64,000 bases of DNA from positions 1,550,001-1,614,000 of the forward strand of contig NZ_CP083560.1 in NCBI RefSeq assembly GCF_025143825.1. The letters are read 5' to 3'. Below the pieces are notes generated by a model. That model had not been told where the DNA came from. It did no database searches and worked only from the letters and a program-made list of their open reading frames with translations. How positions within the stretch are numbered: the first letter of the stretch is position 1; the number at the start of each line of letters is the position of its first letter. Source of the stretch: Sulfitobacter sp. S223. Lineage in GTDB: Bacteria > Pseudomonadota > Alphaproteobacteria > Rhodobacterales > Rhodobacteraceae. The position numbers were made by a program, and so were the translations under genes. Positions 16,907 through 24,895 of this stretch are shown piece by piece.

Positions 16907-17614
16907 ATGGGATCGCTGGCCAAATCTGTCGTCACTCTTGCCGCCCTTGCGGTGGCGGGGGCGGGCTGGGCCAGCGAAATTGGTGATCCAGAAAAAGGCG
17001 CTGCGGTTTTCAAGAAAAATTGCAGCGCCTGCCATGATGTGGGAAAAGATGCGCGCAATCGCGTTGGACCACAGCTGAACGGGATATACGGGCGCACGGC
17101 GGGTGTTGTTACGGGGGTAACATACTCCCCCAATATGATCCGCATGGGCAATGATGGTCTGATCTGGACGGCCGAAACGCTTGATGCCTATCTTGAAAAC
17201 CCTCGCGCTTTGGTCTCGAAAACCCGGATGAGTTTTCGCGGTCTGGATGATCCACAAAAGCGTGACGATCTGCTGGCCTATTTGAGGGTCTATTCCGACA
17301 ATCCTGCAAATATCCCCGAAGCGGAGCCAACGGCGCGGGGCACGGATCATGATCTTGATCCCGCGATTCTGGCCATTCAGGGGGATCCCGAATACGGTGA
17401 ATACCTCGCCAGTGAGTGCCAGACATGCCATCAGGCAAGCGGGGCCAATGACGGTATTCCCGGCATCAGCGGCTGGCCCGATGAAGATTTCGTGGTTGCC
17501 ATGCACGCCTATAAACGCAAGCTCAGACCGCATCCTGTCATGCAAATGATGGCAGGGCGTTTGTCTGACGAAGAGATTGCAGCCTTGGCTGCCTACTTCA
17601 AGGACCTCGAATAA
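16907..17614 (+). CDS. soxE: SoxE: diheme c-type cytochrome
   Basis: 235 residues starting three bases after the soxD stop. Signal peptide 1-22. First heme CSACH at 39-43 in a class I domain closely similar to the second domain of SoxD (VGPQLNGIYGRTAG, SKTRMSF), suggesting duplication within the operon. Second heme CQTCH at 171-175 in a shorter domain resembling the cytochrome subunit of flavocytochrome c sulfide dehydrogenase (GIPGISGWP). Likely the electron acceptor of SoxF. Confidence 0.88.
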   Translation: MGSLAKSVVTLAALAVAGAGWASEIGDPEKGAAVFKKNCSACHDVGKDARNRVGPQLNGIYGRTAGVVTGVTYSPNMIRMGNDGLIWTAETLDAYLENPRALVSKTRMSFRGLDDPQKRDDLLAYLRVYSDNPANIPEAEPTARGTDHDLDPAILAIQGDPEYGEYLASECQTCHQASGANDGIPGISGWPDEDFVVAMHAYKRKLRPHPVMQMMAGRLSDEEIAALAAYFKDLE

Positions 17615-17652
17615 CGGGGCCACCAAATTGATAACTCTGGGAGGAGACGATC

Positions 17653-18921
17653 ATGACACTGAACAGACGGATATTCCTTGGTACGGGCGCTGCCGCGGCC
17701 GCAACACTTGCCGCACCTGCGGTCTTTGCAGCGGGCCACGGTAAGCCGCGTGTGGTTGTCGTAGGTGGCGGGGCAGGTGGTGCCACGGCTGCGCGCTACA
17801 TCGCCAAAGACAGCAAGGGCGAAATCGCCGTGACGCTGATTGAACCGACGCGCCAGTATTACACCTGTTTCTTCTCCAACCTTTATCTGGGCGGCTTCAA
17901 AGAGATGGATGATCTCGGTCATTCCTATGGCGGTCTTGCTGCAGGTGGGGTGAATGTCGTGCATGACTACGCCGTGGGCGTGGACCGCGATACCAAGATG
18001 GTGGCGCTCGCCAGTGGCGGCTCTGTCCCCTATGACAAGCTGATCCTGTCGCCGGGTATTGATTTTGTGGACGGCGCGGTTGAGGGCTGGGACCTGTCTG
18101 CGCAAAACGCCATGCCCCATGCCTATAAGGGCGGATCACAGACTGAATTGCTCAAAGCACAGCTGATGGCGATGCCTGAGGGCGGGACCTTTGCAATGGT
18201 CGCACCTCCTAATCCTTACCGCTGCCCTCCGGGCCCGTATGAGCGGATCTCGATGGTGGCGCATTACCTGAAGGCTAACAATCCGACAGCCAAGATCCTT
18301 GTTGCCGATCCGAAAGAGAAATTCTCGAAGCAATCGTTGTTTCAGGAAGGTTGGTCGAACCATTATTCCGGCATGATTGACTGGATCGGCTCTGATTTCG
18401 GCGGCGGCAATGTCGTGGTTGATCCTGACGCGATGACGCTGTCCATCGACGGTGAAGTAACCAGCGTCGATGTTTGCAACGTCATCCCTGCGATGAAGGC
18501 GGGTCATATCGCCGAACTTGCTGGCGTGACTGAGGGGAACTGGGCGCCGGTGAACGCCGCTGACATGTCCTCCAAGGCAGATGCTGATATCTACGTGCTA
18601 GGCGATTCCGCACAGCAGGGCGATATGCCGAAATCCGGTTTCTCTGCCAACTCGCAGGCAAAGGTTTGCGCCAATGCGGTGCGCGGTGCGCTGACCGGCT
18701 CCAAGGTCTTTCCGGCAAAGTTTTCTAACACATGCTGGTCACTGATTGACACCAATGACGGCGTCAAAGTCGGAGCCACCTATGAGGCAACGCCGGAAAA
18801 AATCGCCAAAGTAGATGGGTTTATCTCAGCCACAGGCGAAACTGCCGAATTGCGCAAGACGACCTATGAGGAATCCGAGGGCTGGTATGCCGGTATCACC
18901 GCGGACATGTTCGGCGCTTAG
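17653..18921 (+). CDS. soxF: SoxF: flavoprotein of flavocytochrome c sulfide dehydrogenase type
   Basis: 422 residues. Tat signal NRRIFLGTGAAAAATLAAPAV. FAD dinucleotide fold VVVVGGGAGGATAARYI at 34-50. The motif YTCFFSNLYLGG holds the cysteine that binds FAD covalently in FccB; RCPPGPYERISM holds one cysteine of the FccB redox disulfide. Predicted to oxidise sulfide in the periplasm with SoxE as cytochrome partner; SoxF raises thiosulfate oxidation rates in Paracoccus. Last gene before a 13-bp hairpin terminator. Confidence 0.92.
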   Translation: MTLNRRIFLGTGAAAAATLAAPAVFAAGHGKPRVVVVGGGAGGATAARYIAKDSKGEIAVTLIEPTRQYYTCFFSNLYLGGFKEMDDLGHSYGGLAAGGVNVVHDYAVGVDRDTKMVALASGGSVPYDKLILSPGIDFVDGAVEGWDLSAQNAMPHAYKGGSQTELLKAQLMAMPEGGTFAMVAPPNPYRCPPGPYERISMVAHYLKANNPTAKILVADPKEKFSKQSLFQEGWSNHYSGMIDWIGSDFGGGNVVVDPDAMTLSIDGEVTSVDVCNVIPAMKAGHIAELAGVTEGNWAPVNAADMSSKADADIYVLGDSAQQGDMPKSGFSANSQAKVCANAVRGALTGSKVFPAKFSNTCWSLIDTNDGVKVGATYEATPEKIAKVDGFISATGETAELRKTTYEESEGWYAGITADMFGA

Positions 18922-18930
18922 GTTAAACCG

Positions 18931-18965
18931 CCTGAGCCTTGATGCAGATCAAGGCTCAGGTTTTT
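18931..18965 (+). terminator. Terminator after soxF, with embedded FNR box
   Basis: Perfect 13-bp stem CCTGAGCCTTGAT / ATCAAGGCTCAGG, GCAG loop, then TTTTTG. An unusually strong intrinsic terminator. The centre of the palindrome is a consensus FNR site (see 18939-18952). Confidence 0.88.
18939..18952. promoter_or_regulatory. FNR/FnrL box upstream of the DUF302-hemA operon
   Basis: TTGATGCAGATCAA is a perfect TTGAT-N4-ATCAA anaerobox. Centred at 18945.5, a class II activator position (-41.5) would put transcription start near 18987, just before the GAGGAG ribosome binding site (18991-18996) and the ATG at 19003. FnrL control of hemA is established in Rhodobacter. The same 14-mer, spacer included, occurs at 62610-62623. 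Confidence 0.6.
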
Positions 18966-19002
18966 GTTACGTGAGAAACTGATCAACAAAGAGGAGAATG
19001 AC

Positions 19003-19443
19003 ATGGTACGATCTATTTTGTTGGCAGCTGTTTTTGGCATCGCAACCAGTGTGAGTGCCGGTGCCGAAGAGGCGTACACAGTGCATTCATTCGAGGGCAG
19101 CTTTGATGACGCTACCTTCAGCGTTGAAAGCGCGATTGTCGGTCGGGGACTTGTGATCGATTACGTGAGCCACACGGGTGAAATGCTCAACCGGACGGCG
19201 GCGGACGTGGGCAGCGAAGTGAAGCTGTTCGAGGCTGCGGATGTGTTTCTGTTCTGCTCGGCTGTGGTGTCGCGCAAGGTGATGGAAGCCGATCCGATGA
19301 ATATTGCGCATTGTCCCTACGGGATTTTTGTTGCGGACCGCGACGGTCAGGTGATGATCGGGCACCGGAACTATCCCGAAGGTGCCATGCAGGAAGTACA
19401 AGCACTGCTTGATGATATCGTCCGCGAGGCGGTGGGGGACTAA
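19003..19443 (+). CDS. Secreted DUF302 domain protein
   Basis: 146 residues from the ATG at 19003, with GAGGAG seven bases before it. Signal peptide about 1-21. DUF302 pattern: [24 protein letters not shown], and later HCPYGIFV. Cys85 and Cys104 are the only cysteines of the mature protein. DUF302 function is unknown. The TAA stop overlaps the hemA ATG (TAATG), so hemA is translationally coupled to it, and the pair is separated from soxF by a terminator with an FNR box. Confidence 0.8.
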   Translation: MVRSILLAAVFGIATSVSAGAEEAYTVHSFEGSFDDATFSVESAIVGRGLVIDYVSHTGEMLNRTAADVGSEVKLFEAADVFLFCSAVVSRKVMEADPMNIAHCPYGIFVADRDGQVMIGHRNYPEGAMQEVQALLDDIVREAVGD

Positions 19444-20663
19444 TGAACTACCAGAATTTTTTTAAGGGCGCGCTGGACGATCTGCGCGATCAGGGCAACT
19501 ATCGCGTGTTCGCTGAATTGGAGCGAACTTGCGGCGATTTCCCACATGCGACGTCGCACGGGACTGAGACATCGGATGTGACCATTTGGTGTTCAAACGA
19601 CTATCTCGGCATGGGCCAGCACCCCAAGGTGCTGGAGGCCATGCACGAAGCGTTGGATCGTTGTGGGGCAGGTGCTGGTGGCACGCGCAACATATCGGGC
19701 ACAACGCACGACCATGTCCTGCTGGAGGCCGAGTTGGCCGATCTGCACGGCAAGGAAGACGCGCTGCTGTTTACGTCCGGTTATGTTTCGAACTGGGCGG
19801 CGCTTGGTACGCTTGCGGGGCGCATTCCTGATTGTGTGGTCCTGTCTGACGCGCTGAACCATGCGTCAATGATCGAAGGTATCCGCCATTCCAAAGCAGA
19901 ACGAATGATCTGGAAGCACAATGATCTTGCCGATCTGGAGGCCAAGCTGGCAGCCTTGCCGCTCGACCGACCCAAGCTGATCGCGTTTGAGAGCGTCTAT
20001 TCCATGGATGGTGACATCGCCCCGATCGAGGCGATCTGCGATCTGGCCGATAAATATAATGCCATGACATATCTGGACGAAGTGCATGCGGTTGGCCTCT
20101 ACGGTCCACGCGGCGGCGGCATTGCCGAACGCGACGGGCTGATGGACCGCCTCACTGTGATTGAGGGAACGCTGGGCAAGGCGTTTGGTGTGGTTGGCGG
20201 ATACATCGCCGCTTCGACCGAGCTGTGCGATTTCGTGCGCAGCTTTGCCAGTGGGTTTATCTTTACCACCGCCCTTCCGCCTGCGGTTGCCGCCGGAGCA
20301 GCAGCCTCCATCCGGCACCTGAAAGACAGCGCGGCAGAACGGGCGGAGCAGCAAGCCAAGGTGGCACAGGTGCGGGCGCGGCTTGACGCCATCGGCATCC
20401 CCCATGTGGAAAACCCCAGCCACATCATTCCGGTGATGGTTGGTGACCCGCATAAATGCAAATTCATCTCGGATATGCTGTTGAAAGAATACGGCATTTA
20501 TATCCAGCCGATCAATTATCCCACGGTCCCGAAAGGCACCGAACGTCTGCGCATCACGCCGTCACCGGTGCACAGCGATGCGGATATCGAACAGCTTATC
20601 GGCGCGCTTGAAGACCTATGGGCGCAATGTCAGTTGGCACGGATGCCGCTTGCCGCGCAATAG
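19443..20663 (+). CDS. hemA: 5-aminolevulinate synthase
   Basis: 406 residues, the normal length for bacterial ALA synthase. PLP-dependent alpha-oxoamine synthase: ATG start fused to the previous stop, [37 protein letters not shown], and the PLP lysine Lys246 in [13 protein letters not shown]. Condenses glycine with succinyl-CoA to start heme, corrin and bilin synthesis in the cytoplasm. Its position directly behind the Sox cytochromes suggests heme supply tuned with sulfur oxidation or oxygen (inference). Rhodobacterales often carry more than one ALA synthase gene; only one is in this window. Confidence 0.96.
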   Translation: MNYQNFFKGALDDLRDQGNYRVFAELERTCGDFPHATSHGTETSDVTIWCSNDYLGMGQHPKVLEAMHEALDRCGAGAGGTRNISGTTHDHVLLEAELADLHGKEDALLFTSGYVSNWAALGTLAGRIPDCVVLSDALNHASMIEGIRHSKAERMIWKHNDLADLEAKLAALPLDRPKLIAFESVYSMDGDIAPIEAICDLADKYNAMTYLDEVHAVGLYGPRGGGIAERDGLMDRLTVIEGTLGKAFGVVGGYIAASTELCDFVRSFASGFIFTTALPPAVAAGAAASIRHLKDSAAERAEQQAKVAQVRARLDAIGIPHVENPSHIIPVMVGDPHKCKFISDMLLKEYGIYIQPINYPTVPKGTERLRITPSPVHSDADIEQLIGALEDLWAQCQLARMPLAAQ

Positions 20664-20724
20664 CGGCATGTGAGGTAGGCATCTGCGGCCATCTGCATGA
20701 TCGTCCAACACAAAGGATCGTCAG

Positions 20725-21792
20725 ATGCTTGAGACCGTATTGGACCGCTTCGGAGATGGTTTCGTCCTGGCCGCCGCTGGTGCGATTACCGGCGTCTTGT
20801 TTGGCGTTATGGCGCAGCATTCGCGCTTTTGCTTGCGCGCTGCCACGGTCGAAGTTGCCGAAGGTCGCTTTGGCCCGCGCTTGTCGATCTGGTTTATTGC
20901 TTTTTCGGCTGCTGTGCTGGCCGTGCAAGGCGCAATCGCGGCGGGCTGGCTGGACGTGAACGAGGCCCGACCGCTGGCAGCCACAGGCAGTTTGTCAGGC
21001 GCGATGATTGGCGGGTTGATGTTTGGCTGCGGTATGATCCTTGCACGGGGGTGTGCCAGCCGATTGCTGGTCTTGTCAGCAACAGGGAACCTGCGCGCGC
21101 TGATGACAGGGCTTGTCCTGACGTTGGTGGCACAAGCGTCCTTGCGCGGCGCGCTATCGCCATTGCGCGAAAACCTTGGCGGATTGTGGCTGGTGCAAGG
21201 CGGAGACGGGCGCAATATCCTGTCGCTGATCGGGCTCAGTTCAACCATGGCAGCAGTTCTTGCGGCTGCCGGGCTCGTTTTCGGTTTTTGGCTGGCGCGT
21301 CGGCGACATGTCATTGCCACACAGGCTTGGGCCGCTGCTGGTGTGGGGCTGGCCATCGGGGTGGGTTGGCTGCTGACCTTTGCCATCGCGCAAAGCTCCT
21401 TCGAAGTTGTTGCGATTTCCTCTGTCACTTTCACGGGGCCGTCTACGGATACATTGATGGGGTTGGTTAACACCTCCGACCTGCCGCTTGGTTTCGGAGT
21501 GGGGCTGGTGCCGGGGGTGTTTGTCGGTGCAGGCGGTATGGCACTGCTGCGCCGTGAGGCACGGATCGAACGCTTTGGTATCGACACGCCAATGGAGCGC
21601 TATCTGATCGGTGCGGTGTTGATGGGGTTCGGCAGCATGCTGGCCGGTGGTTGCGCCGTAGGGGCGGGCATGTCTGGCGGCTCTATTTTTGCCGTAACTG
21701 CATGGCTCGCGCTTTCTTTCATGTGGGTCGGGGCAATGGCCACCCATATTGCGCTGTCTCGCGTGCCAACCGCGTCACGCGCTGCTGCCTAG
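20725..21792 (+). CDS. Second YeeE/YedE family sulfur-compound transporter
   Basis: 355 residues, multiple membrane helices. It has the same cysteine motifs as SoxT: HSRFCLRAATVEVA, FGCGMILARGCASRLLVL and LAGGCAVGAGMSGGS, but is clearly divergent from it in sequence. It follows hemA by 61 bases on the same strand and could be cotranscribed. Likely imports or exports thiosulfate or a related sulfur species across the inner membrane. A bulged hairpin terminator separates it from the converging metallo-hydrolase gene. Confidence 0.82.
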   Translation: MLETVLDRFGDGFVLAAAGAITGVLFGVMAQHSRFCLRAATVEVAEGRFGPRLSIWFIAFSAAVLAVQGAIAAGWLDVNEARPLAATGSLSGAMIGGLMFGCGMILARGCASRLLVLSATGNLRALMTGLVLTLVAQASLRGALSPLRENLGGLWLVQGGDGRNILSLIGLSSTMAAVLAAAGLVFGFWLARRRHVIATQAWAAAGVGLAIGVGWLLTFAIAQSSFEVVAISSVTFTGPSTDTLMGLVNTSDLPLGFGVGLVPGVFVGAGGMALLRREARIERFGIDTPMERYLIGAVLMGFGSMLAGGCAVGAGMSGGSIFAVTAWLALSFMWVGAMATHIALSRVPTASRAAA

Positions 21793-21807
21793 GACCAGCT
21801 ATTTGCG

Positions 21808-21840
21808 GGGGTGCGTATCAGCCTGATACCGCACCCCGAC
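21808..21840. terminator. Bidirectional terminator between the YeeE gene and the metallo-hydrolase pair
   Basis: GGGGTGCGTATCA / TGATACCGCACCCC, a 13-bp stem with one bulged C and a GCC loop, followed by CGCTTTTATT. Lies between two convergent genes. Confidence 0.7.
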
Positions 21841-21844
21841 GCTT

Positions 21845-22789
21845 TTATTCGAATTCCATCTGCTCATAGACGCGACCTGCATTTTTGGTCGCCAGTTCTT
21901 CAAAGGTGTCCAGACCGGTATAGGGCGTTTGATCCACATAATAGGCATCAGCAAGCGTACCACCGTCGTCCAGATGGGCACCGATCTTGTCACGCAGGTA
22001 CACCAGATAATCGTGGGTATACCGGCGCACCTGATCCATATTTGTCGGATGCCCGTGACCGGGAATGACATAGGTCGCGCCCATCGGTTCAAACACGGTT
22101 TCCCAGGTTTCAATCCAGTCGGCAGTCATAGTGTCTTCGAAGATTGGCAGCATCCGCTCGTGGAAGGCCATGTCACCAGAGATCACCAATTCCTGTTCAG
22201 GCAGCCAGACTACGATGTCACCAGGGCTGTGGGCAGGGCCAAGGTAGCGGGCTTCGATCTTCATCTCTCCCATTTCGACGATATACGCATCCTCGAAGGT
22301 GATGCTGGGGCTGATGACTTCGGTTTTATCAGCGCGCTCTTTGGTCGTTGCAATGGCCGCACGCAGGGATTGGTGACCACTTTCCTCGAAGGCCGCTGCG
22401 GCGTCCACGTGGGCGACAATATCAACCCCCTGTTCGGCCCAGTAAGAGTTGCCAAGCATGGCATGCCCTTGACCGTTCTCGTTAAAAACAAGCTTTACGG
22501 GCTGTGATGTTACGTTTTTGATTTCTTCGTTCAACGCTTTGGCCAGCGCATAGGACGCGCCGCCGTTCACGACCACCACACCGTCACCCGTAACAATAAA
22601 GCTAAGGTTGTTGTTGTGGCCCGCGTTCTCATAGGTGGGCGGCGCGGTAGCACCGATAGCAGACCAGACGTGGGGGATCACCTCTACCGGCTTGGAATAT
22701 AGCTCAGACGCGGGATACTGGTCTGCGATATCCTCGCTGGCAAAGGCGGGCAGGGCGGCAAAAGCGCAAAGAGTAAGAAGCTGTTTCAT
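21845..22789 (-). CDS. Secreted MBL-fold protein with degenerate metal motif (SoxH-like)
   Basis: 314 residues, signal peptide 1-17. Overall metallo-beta-lactamase fold: strand VVVVNGGASY, GPAHSPGD (His187), LVISGDMAF (Asp206), VIPGHGHPTN (His245). At the position of the canonical HxHxDH metal motif it reads NENGQGH (103-109), so the first two His and the Asp are gone and only the last His stays; the usual VD(A/T)G is VNGG. It resembles SoxH/quinoprotein-linked metallohydrolases in layout. May be a one-metal variant, a changed chemistry, or a binding protein. The start overlaps the stop of the upstream, intact MBL gene. Confidence 0.75.
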   Translation of the reverse strand: MKQLLTLCAFAALPAFASEDIADQYPASELYSKPVEVIPHVWSAIGATAPPTYENAGHNNNLSFIVTGDGVVVVNGGASYALAKALNEEIKNVTSQPVKLVFNENGQGHAMLGNSYWAEQGVDIVAHVDAAAAFEESGHQSLRAAIATTKERADKTEVISPSITFEDAYIVEMGEMKIEARYLGPAHSPGDIVVWLPEQELVISGDMAFHERMLPIFEDTMTADWIETWETVFEPMGATYVIPGHGHPTNMDQVRRYTHDYLVYLRDKIGAHLDDGGTLADAYYVDQTPYTGLDTFEELATKNAGRVYEQMEFE

Positions 22790-23712
22790 GCTTTTTCGCC
22801 TGGTACGAATGTATACGCGGAGGCCGATTTCTCGACATGACCGATGCCGTCACCGGCAAGGTGAAAGCCGATTATCTGGGTCTTCTCGGCTGCGAGTTGG
22901 TCCAGTAGGTCCACACGTGTTTTCGCCGCCGCTTCGCCGTCCTGATCGGAGCCGGAAATCCATGCGGGCTGCTCAAAGGCCACGTGATGGTTGCCGATGC
23001 AATCGCCAAGGATCATCACCGCATTGCTGCCGTCGCGGACTTCGAAAGACATATGTCCCGGTGTATGGCCCAATGTCGCACGGGCGGCGACACCCGGAAT
23101 GATCTCTTCGCCATCGTTGAATAAGGTGATGGTGTCTTCAATCGCTGCCAGTCGACGCTGTGCGCCAACGGCAAATGATGCGCGCGCATCCCCGATCTCG
23201 TCTACGGTGTTCGGATTCATCCAGTAGTCCCATTCCGCCTTGCCGATCATATAGCTGGCCTGCGCGAAAAGCGGATCGTCGAAGTCGTCCAATAGGCCCC
23301 ACAGGTGGTCAGGGTGAGCATGGGTGAAGACCACATCGGTGACATCCTCAGGTGTGACGCCAAGTGCCTCAAGCGAGGTCACGATTTCCCCCGCATTCGG
23401 CGCAAAATCGGGGCCGGAGCCCACGTCAAACAGGATGACGCGCTTGCCACTGCGCATCAGTGTCACGTTGCAGGGGGGCGTCAATACCTCCGCTGAAAGG
23501 TCGTATTTTTCCAGAATGGGCGCCAGTGCGTCCTTTGGCATCGTATCAAAGATGAACCCGCCGGGCAGGGTGAGAGAGCCGTCGCTGACGACATCAAGCC
23601 TGATTTCTCCCAGCGCTAATTGTGCATGGGCCATACGGGGCTTGAGCCCCAACGCCGTGCTGGCGGCAAATCCTGCACTGGCGGCCATAAAGTCGCGTCT
23701 TGTGAATGGCAT
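22786..23712 (-). CDS. Tat-exported MBL-fold metallo-hydrolase
   Basis: 308 residues from the ATG at 23712 (GGGAGGA upstream). Tat signal TRRDFMAASAGFAAS, cleavage near AHA at 30. Complete metal site: THAHPDHLWG at 130-139, GHTPGHMSFE, ILGDCIGNHH, GFHLAGDGIGH. Periplasmic hydrolase of the glyoxalase II/lactonase type; substrate unknown. Translationally coupled (ATGA) to the degenerate MBL protein downstream. A perfect ATTC-N8-GAAT palindrome sits 19 bases before the start, which places the pair in the predicted SoxR regulon. Confidence 0.85.
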   Translation of the reverse strand: MPFTRRDFMAASAGFAASTALGLKPRMAHAQLALGEIRLDVVSDGSLTLPGGFIFDTMPKDALAPILEKYDLSAEVLTPPCNVTLMRSGKRVILFDVGSGPDFAPNAGEIVTSLEALGVTPEDVTDVVFTHAHPDHLWGLLDDFDDPLFAQASYMIGKAEWDYWMNPNTVDEIGDARASFAVGAQRRLAAIEDTITLFNDGEEIIPGVAARATLGHTPGHMSFEVRDGSNAVMILGDCIGNHHVAFEQPAWISGSDQDGEAAAKTRVDLLDQLAAEKTQIIGFHLAGDGIGHVEKSASAYTFVPGEKA

Positions 23713-23730
23713 CTCGCTGTCCTCCCATAA

Positions 23731-23746
23731 ATTCGTTATTTCGAAT
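23731..23746. promoter_or_regulatory. Candidate SoxR operator before the metallo-hydrolase operon
   Basis: ATTCGTTATTTCGAAT is a perfect inverted repeat ATTCG-N6-CGAAT with the same geometry as the soxX operator. It lies directly upstream of the ribosome binding site of the Tat-exported hydrolase, a good position for repression. Confidence 0.6.
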
Positions 23747-23803
23747 ATGATGGATTGTGTGGAAGGTGGCAAGCTGTATGGCGCATGGTCTGATGCTCTC
23801 AAT

Positions 23804-24301
23804 CTATAAAAGATCGGCCACCGGCATACCTGTCTCCAACCCGATCACACGGCGCAAGGTGGCTCTGGCGCGGGCAAGGCGCGACATAACTGTGCCTTCG
23901 GGCACATCCAGACGCGCGGCAATCGCACGGGGGCTGCATTCGCCATGCAGGACCAATTCCATCACGCAGGCCTGTTCGGCTGGCAGTGCCGCAATGGCGC
24001 GGCGCAGCGTATCCAGTGCCAGCCGGCTATCGCCAAGCGGCGGGGTGCTGGCGCTGGCTTCCTCCAGTTCCAATAATTCAATGTGCGCCCGCCACCGCGC
24101 GCGTGCGAGATTGCGCAGAATGATCATCGCATAGTTTTCCGGGACTTTTACGTGGGACCGTTCCATGCGCTGCATGAGGCGTAGAATGGCCTCTTGTGCC
24201 ATATCTTCTGCGTCGCAGGGCTGTAGACCCAAGCGCTGTGCGCGGCCGCGCAGGCGGATGACGAGAGGACCAAAGTCTGCTGTGTTTAGGTGTAAGTCCA
24301 T
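23804..24301 (-). CDS. ECF-type RNA polymerase sigma factor
   Basis: 165 residues from the ATG at 24301, preceded by GGAG; longer in-frame starts add a non-conserved tail. Region 2: PCDAEDMAQEAILRLMQRM and NYAMIILRNLARARWR. Region 4: AIAALPAEQACVMELVLHGECSPRAIA and VPEGTVMSRLARARATLRR, the -35 recognition helix-turn-helix. No anti-sigma gene adjoins it on its own strand. Divergent, across 247 bases, is a small secreted EF-hand protein, which may be a target. The preceding metallo-hydrolase pair is on the same strand 91 bases further. Confidence 0.88.
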   Translation of the reverse strand: MDLHLNTADFGPLVIRLRGRAQRLGLQPCDAEDMAQEAILRLMQRMERSHVKVPENYAMIILRNLARARWRAHIELLELEEASASTPPLGDSRLALDTLRRAIAALPAEQACVMELVLHGECSPRAIAARLDVPEGTVMSRLARARATLRRVIGLETGMPVADLL

Positions 24302-24548
24302 CAAGGGTCTCCAGCTGCTATTGGCAACTGGCACCATGCCTAAATTTTTTAATTCAACCATAGGGGGAATTTCGCCTACCCGATAGACCACGGTTTTTTA
24401 GGCGATCCGGCGCGCATATTCAGGGCGCAAATCGGCGGTACGCCGCGCTTGTCCGCAAGGAAGGGACGCAGCAGCGCAAAAGCGCATCTGGTTGTATGAG
24501 GGCGCCATCCGGTGCCCCGCTTTAGACAACCAGAAAATGGAGACACCT

Positions 24549-24797
24549 ATGACTTACCTCAAAACCCTCACGGTGATCGCTGCGACAGTCCTTGCCCTAC
24601 CTGCCTTTGCGATGGGCCAAAACGGGACAGAAGCAGATGCAAACGAGGATGGCGTGCTGAGCCTTGAAGAAGTTCAGGCAGTTTTTCCCGACATGACCGA
24701 AGATCAGTTCACCACGATGGATCTCAACGGGGACGGCACATTGGAAGATGCCGAAGTGAAGGCGGCGCAAGAGGCGGGTCTGATGCCGACAACCTAA
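24549..24797 (+). CDS. Small secreted EF-hand calcium-binding protein
   Basis: 82 residues. Signal peptide 1-21 (ALPAFA). Two EF-hand loops: DANEDGVLSLEE at 30-41 and DLNGDGTLEDAE at 58-69, the first with the canonical 12th-position Glu and both with the Asp/Asn/Asp-Gly pattern. The mature protein is about 61 residues, so it is essentially a two-hand calmodulin-like module in the periplasm. GGAG precedes the ATG. Divergent from the ECF sigma gene. Followed by a 12-bp perfect hairpin. Confidence 0.82.
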   Translation: MTYLKTLTVIAATVLALPAFAMGQNGTEADANEDGVLSLEEVQAVFPDMTEDQFTTMDLNGDGTLEDAEVKAAQEAGLMPTT

Positions 24798-24849
24798 GCC
24801 GCCCGCAAGATTTGCGCGCAGATGTGGCGGCGTCGCGTGCAGATTATTG

Positions 24850-24889
24850 GAGGTCCGGTCAACTCAGTGACCGGACCTCTGGTATTTTG
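24850..24889 (+). terminator. Terminator after the EF-hand gene
   Basis: Perfect 12-bp stem GAGGTCCGGTCA / TGACCGGACCTC with loop ACTCAG, followed by TGGTATTTTG. It may also end transcription of the converging methyltransferase gene. Confidence 0.75.
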
Positions 24890-24895
24890 ACGGGT

